A stretch of DNA of 58,218 nt from Paenacidovorax caeni. Lineage in GTDB: Bacteria > Pseudomonadota > Gammaproteobacteria > Burkholderiales > Burkholderiaceae_C. This document shows, piece by piece, positions 57,783-58,218 of this stretch. The first letter of the stretch is position 1, and every line of letters begins with the position of its first letter. The notes under the pieces were generated by a model. That model did no database searches, had not been told where the DNA came from, and saw nothing but the letters and a program-made list of their open reading frames with translations. The stretch covers positions 1 through 58,218 of the forward strand of contig NZ_CYIG01000021.1 in assembly GCF_001298675.1 (NCBI RefSeq). Direction: 5' to 3'. The position numbers and the translations under genes were made by a program.

Positions 57783-58218
57783 AGTCTGGGACCCCGCAGG
57801 GTTCCATGTGGTGTGGGAGCGCTATTGTGCGCTGGCCTCACCGTGGCGCGCCGCCAGGCGCGTACGTATTGTTGCAATGCGACAACTCCCCGCAAGCCAT
57901 GCAACCGGCGCGCCCCAGGCCAGCAGACGCCGCGCAAGGGCCGCCCCGCCGCGCGGGCGTCATCCCCCTTCCCGTAGCGCGAAGCGCGTAGAGAGAAGGG
58001 GGAAGCGGCGCAGCCGCTTGTATCTTCCATCCAGACCGTCGCGGTAGAGTTTGACTGCCGTAAAAGTAGCCAGACCGGCCCGTGCAGTTTGGTAGCCGCT
58101 GGGGTGTTCGAGCCCGTCCCTGAGTACAGAACGCACGGCCACCGCGCAGGTCTTCATTGAGCCCGAACGGTTACGCGCGCCACCGTTGAGCGCGCATGTA
58201 CAAGCATGGGAGTTGAAG
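57783..58218. other. Gap upstream of kup with two GC hairpins; no gene assigned
   Basis: This ~436-bp stretch has the kup promoter region at its left. A palindrome CCCCCTTC / GAAGGGGG (57964-58002) with an inner GTAGCGC-GAA-GCGCGTA, and next to it AAGCGGC-GCA-GCCGCTT (58003-58019), look like a different interspersed hairpin element. The last ~190 bp (from 58028) has no convincing product on either strand and ends GGGAGTTGAAG, which could be a ribosome-binding site for a gene beyond the window. A short minus-strand frame (57960-58157) is not recognised. Confidence 0.4.

Overview
The window reads as a chromosome segment from a high-GC betaproteobacterium of the order Burkholderiales, most likely family Comamonadaceae (Acidovorax-like). 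The evidence is the leftward dnaA-dnaN-gyrB block facing a rightward rpmH-rnpA-yidD-yidC-mnmE block, the metX-metW pair, the protein sequences themselves, and about a dozen copies of one short palindromic repeat (core GCTGCTAGCGCTT / AAGCGCTAGCAGC) placed mostly between genes. The assignment rests on recognition, not on a database search. The dnaA-rpmH gap at about 19.6-19.9 kb is the probable replication origin, so the genes on each side diverge from it.

Layout: 0-4.6 kb holds a surface/secreted set: the end of a protein with InlB-type B-repeats and an IPTL-CTERM-like sorting tail, a cyclic-nucleotide-binding protein, a protein with an internal IPTL sorting signal (midcut-by-XrtH type), and two tandem pentapeptide-repeat lipoproteins. 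4.7-9.2 kb holds a broken gltS, an ArgP-type LysR regulator divergent from a DadA-type D-amino acid dehydrogenase, and a PAP2 phosphatase. 9292-14293 is a 5,002-bp mobile element inserted 3 bp after the gyrB stop codon. It has 28-bp imperfect inverted ends (TGT...ACA), a perfect 5-bp target duplication (GCCTC), repeated end motifs as in Tn7/Tn5053-type transposons, no transposase, and only two cargo genes, a pair of dynamin-like GTPases. 14.3-25.7 kb is the origin-proximal core, interrupted by an orphan oligopeptide-type binding protein.

25.7-37.3 kb carries small unknown genes, apt, a PAS-GGDEF-EAL protein, a CPA2 cation/proton antiporter, the kdsD-kdsC-lptC operon, an SDR and two RRM RNA-binding proteins. 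37.4-40.1 kb has two riboswitch-controlled units: a yybP-ykoY (manganese) motif ahead of a TMEM165/GDT1 cation exporter, and a SAM-II motif plus intrinsic terminator ahead of metX-metW. 40.3-49.4 kb is a signalling stretch: a frameshifted chemotaxis receptor, a membrane GGDEF protein, an intact chemotaxis receptor, an M20 peptidase, an alpha/beta hydrolase and a PAS-GGDEF protein. 49.5-55.9 kb holds an MFS transporter and a ubiU-ubiV-ubiT-DGC protein-ubiX-ubiD unit, which is the oxygen-independent ubiquinone route plus the decarboxylase pair. The potassium transporter kup and an unassigned 0.4-kb edge close the window.

The most notable object is the transposase-less transposon carrying a dynamin pair beside gyrB near oriC, which may be a mobilised membrane or defence module. 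Other points are an intergenic repeat that has become an in-frame part of the dadA protein, a SAM-II/terminator combination that abuts the metX start codon, and two gene disruptions (gltS nonsense codon, chemotaxis receptor +1 frameshift). No tRNA, rRNA or CRISPR array was seen.
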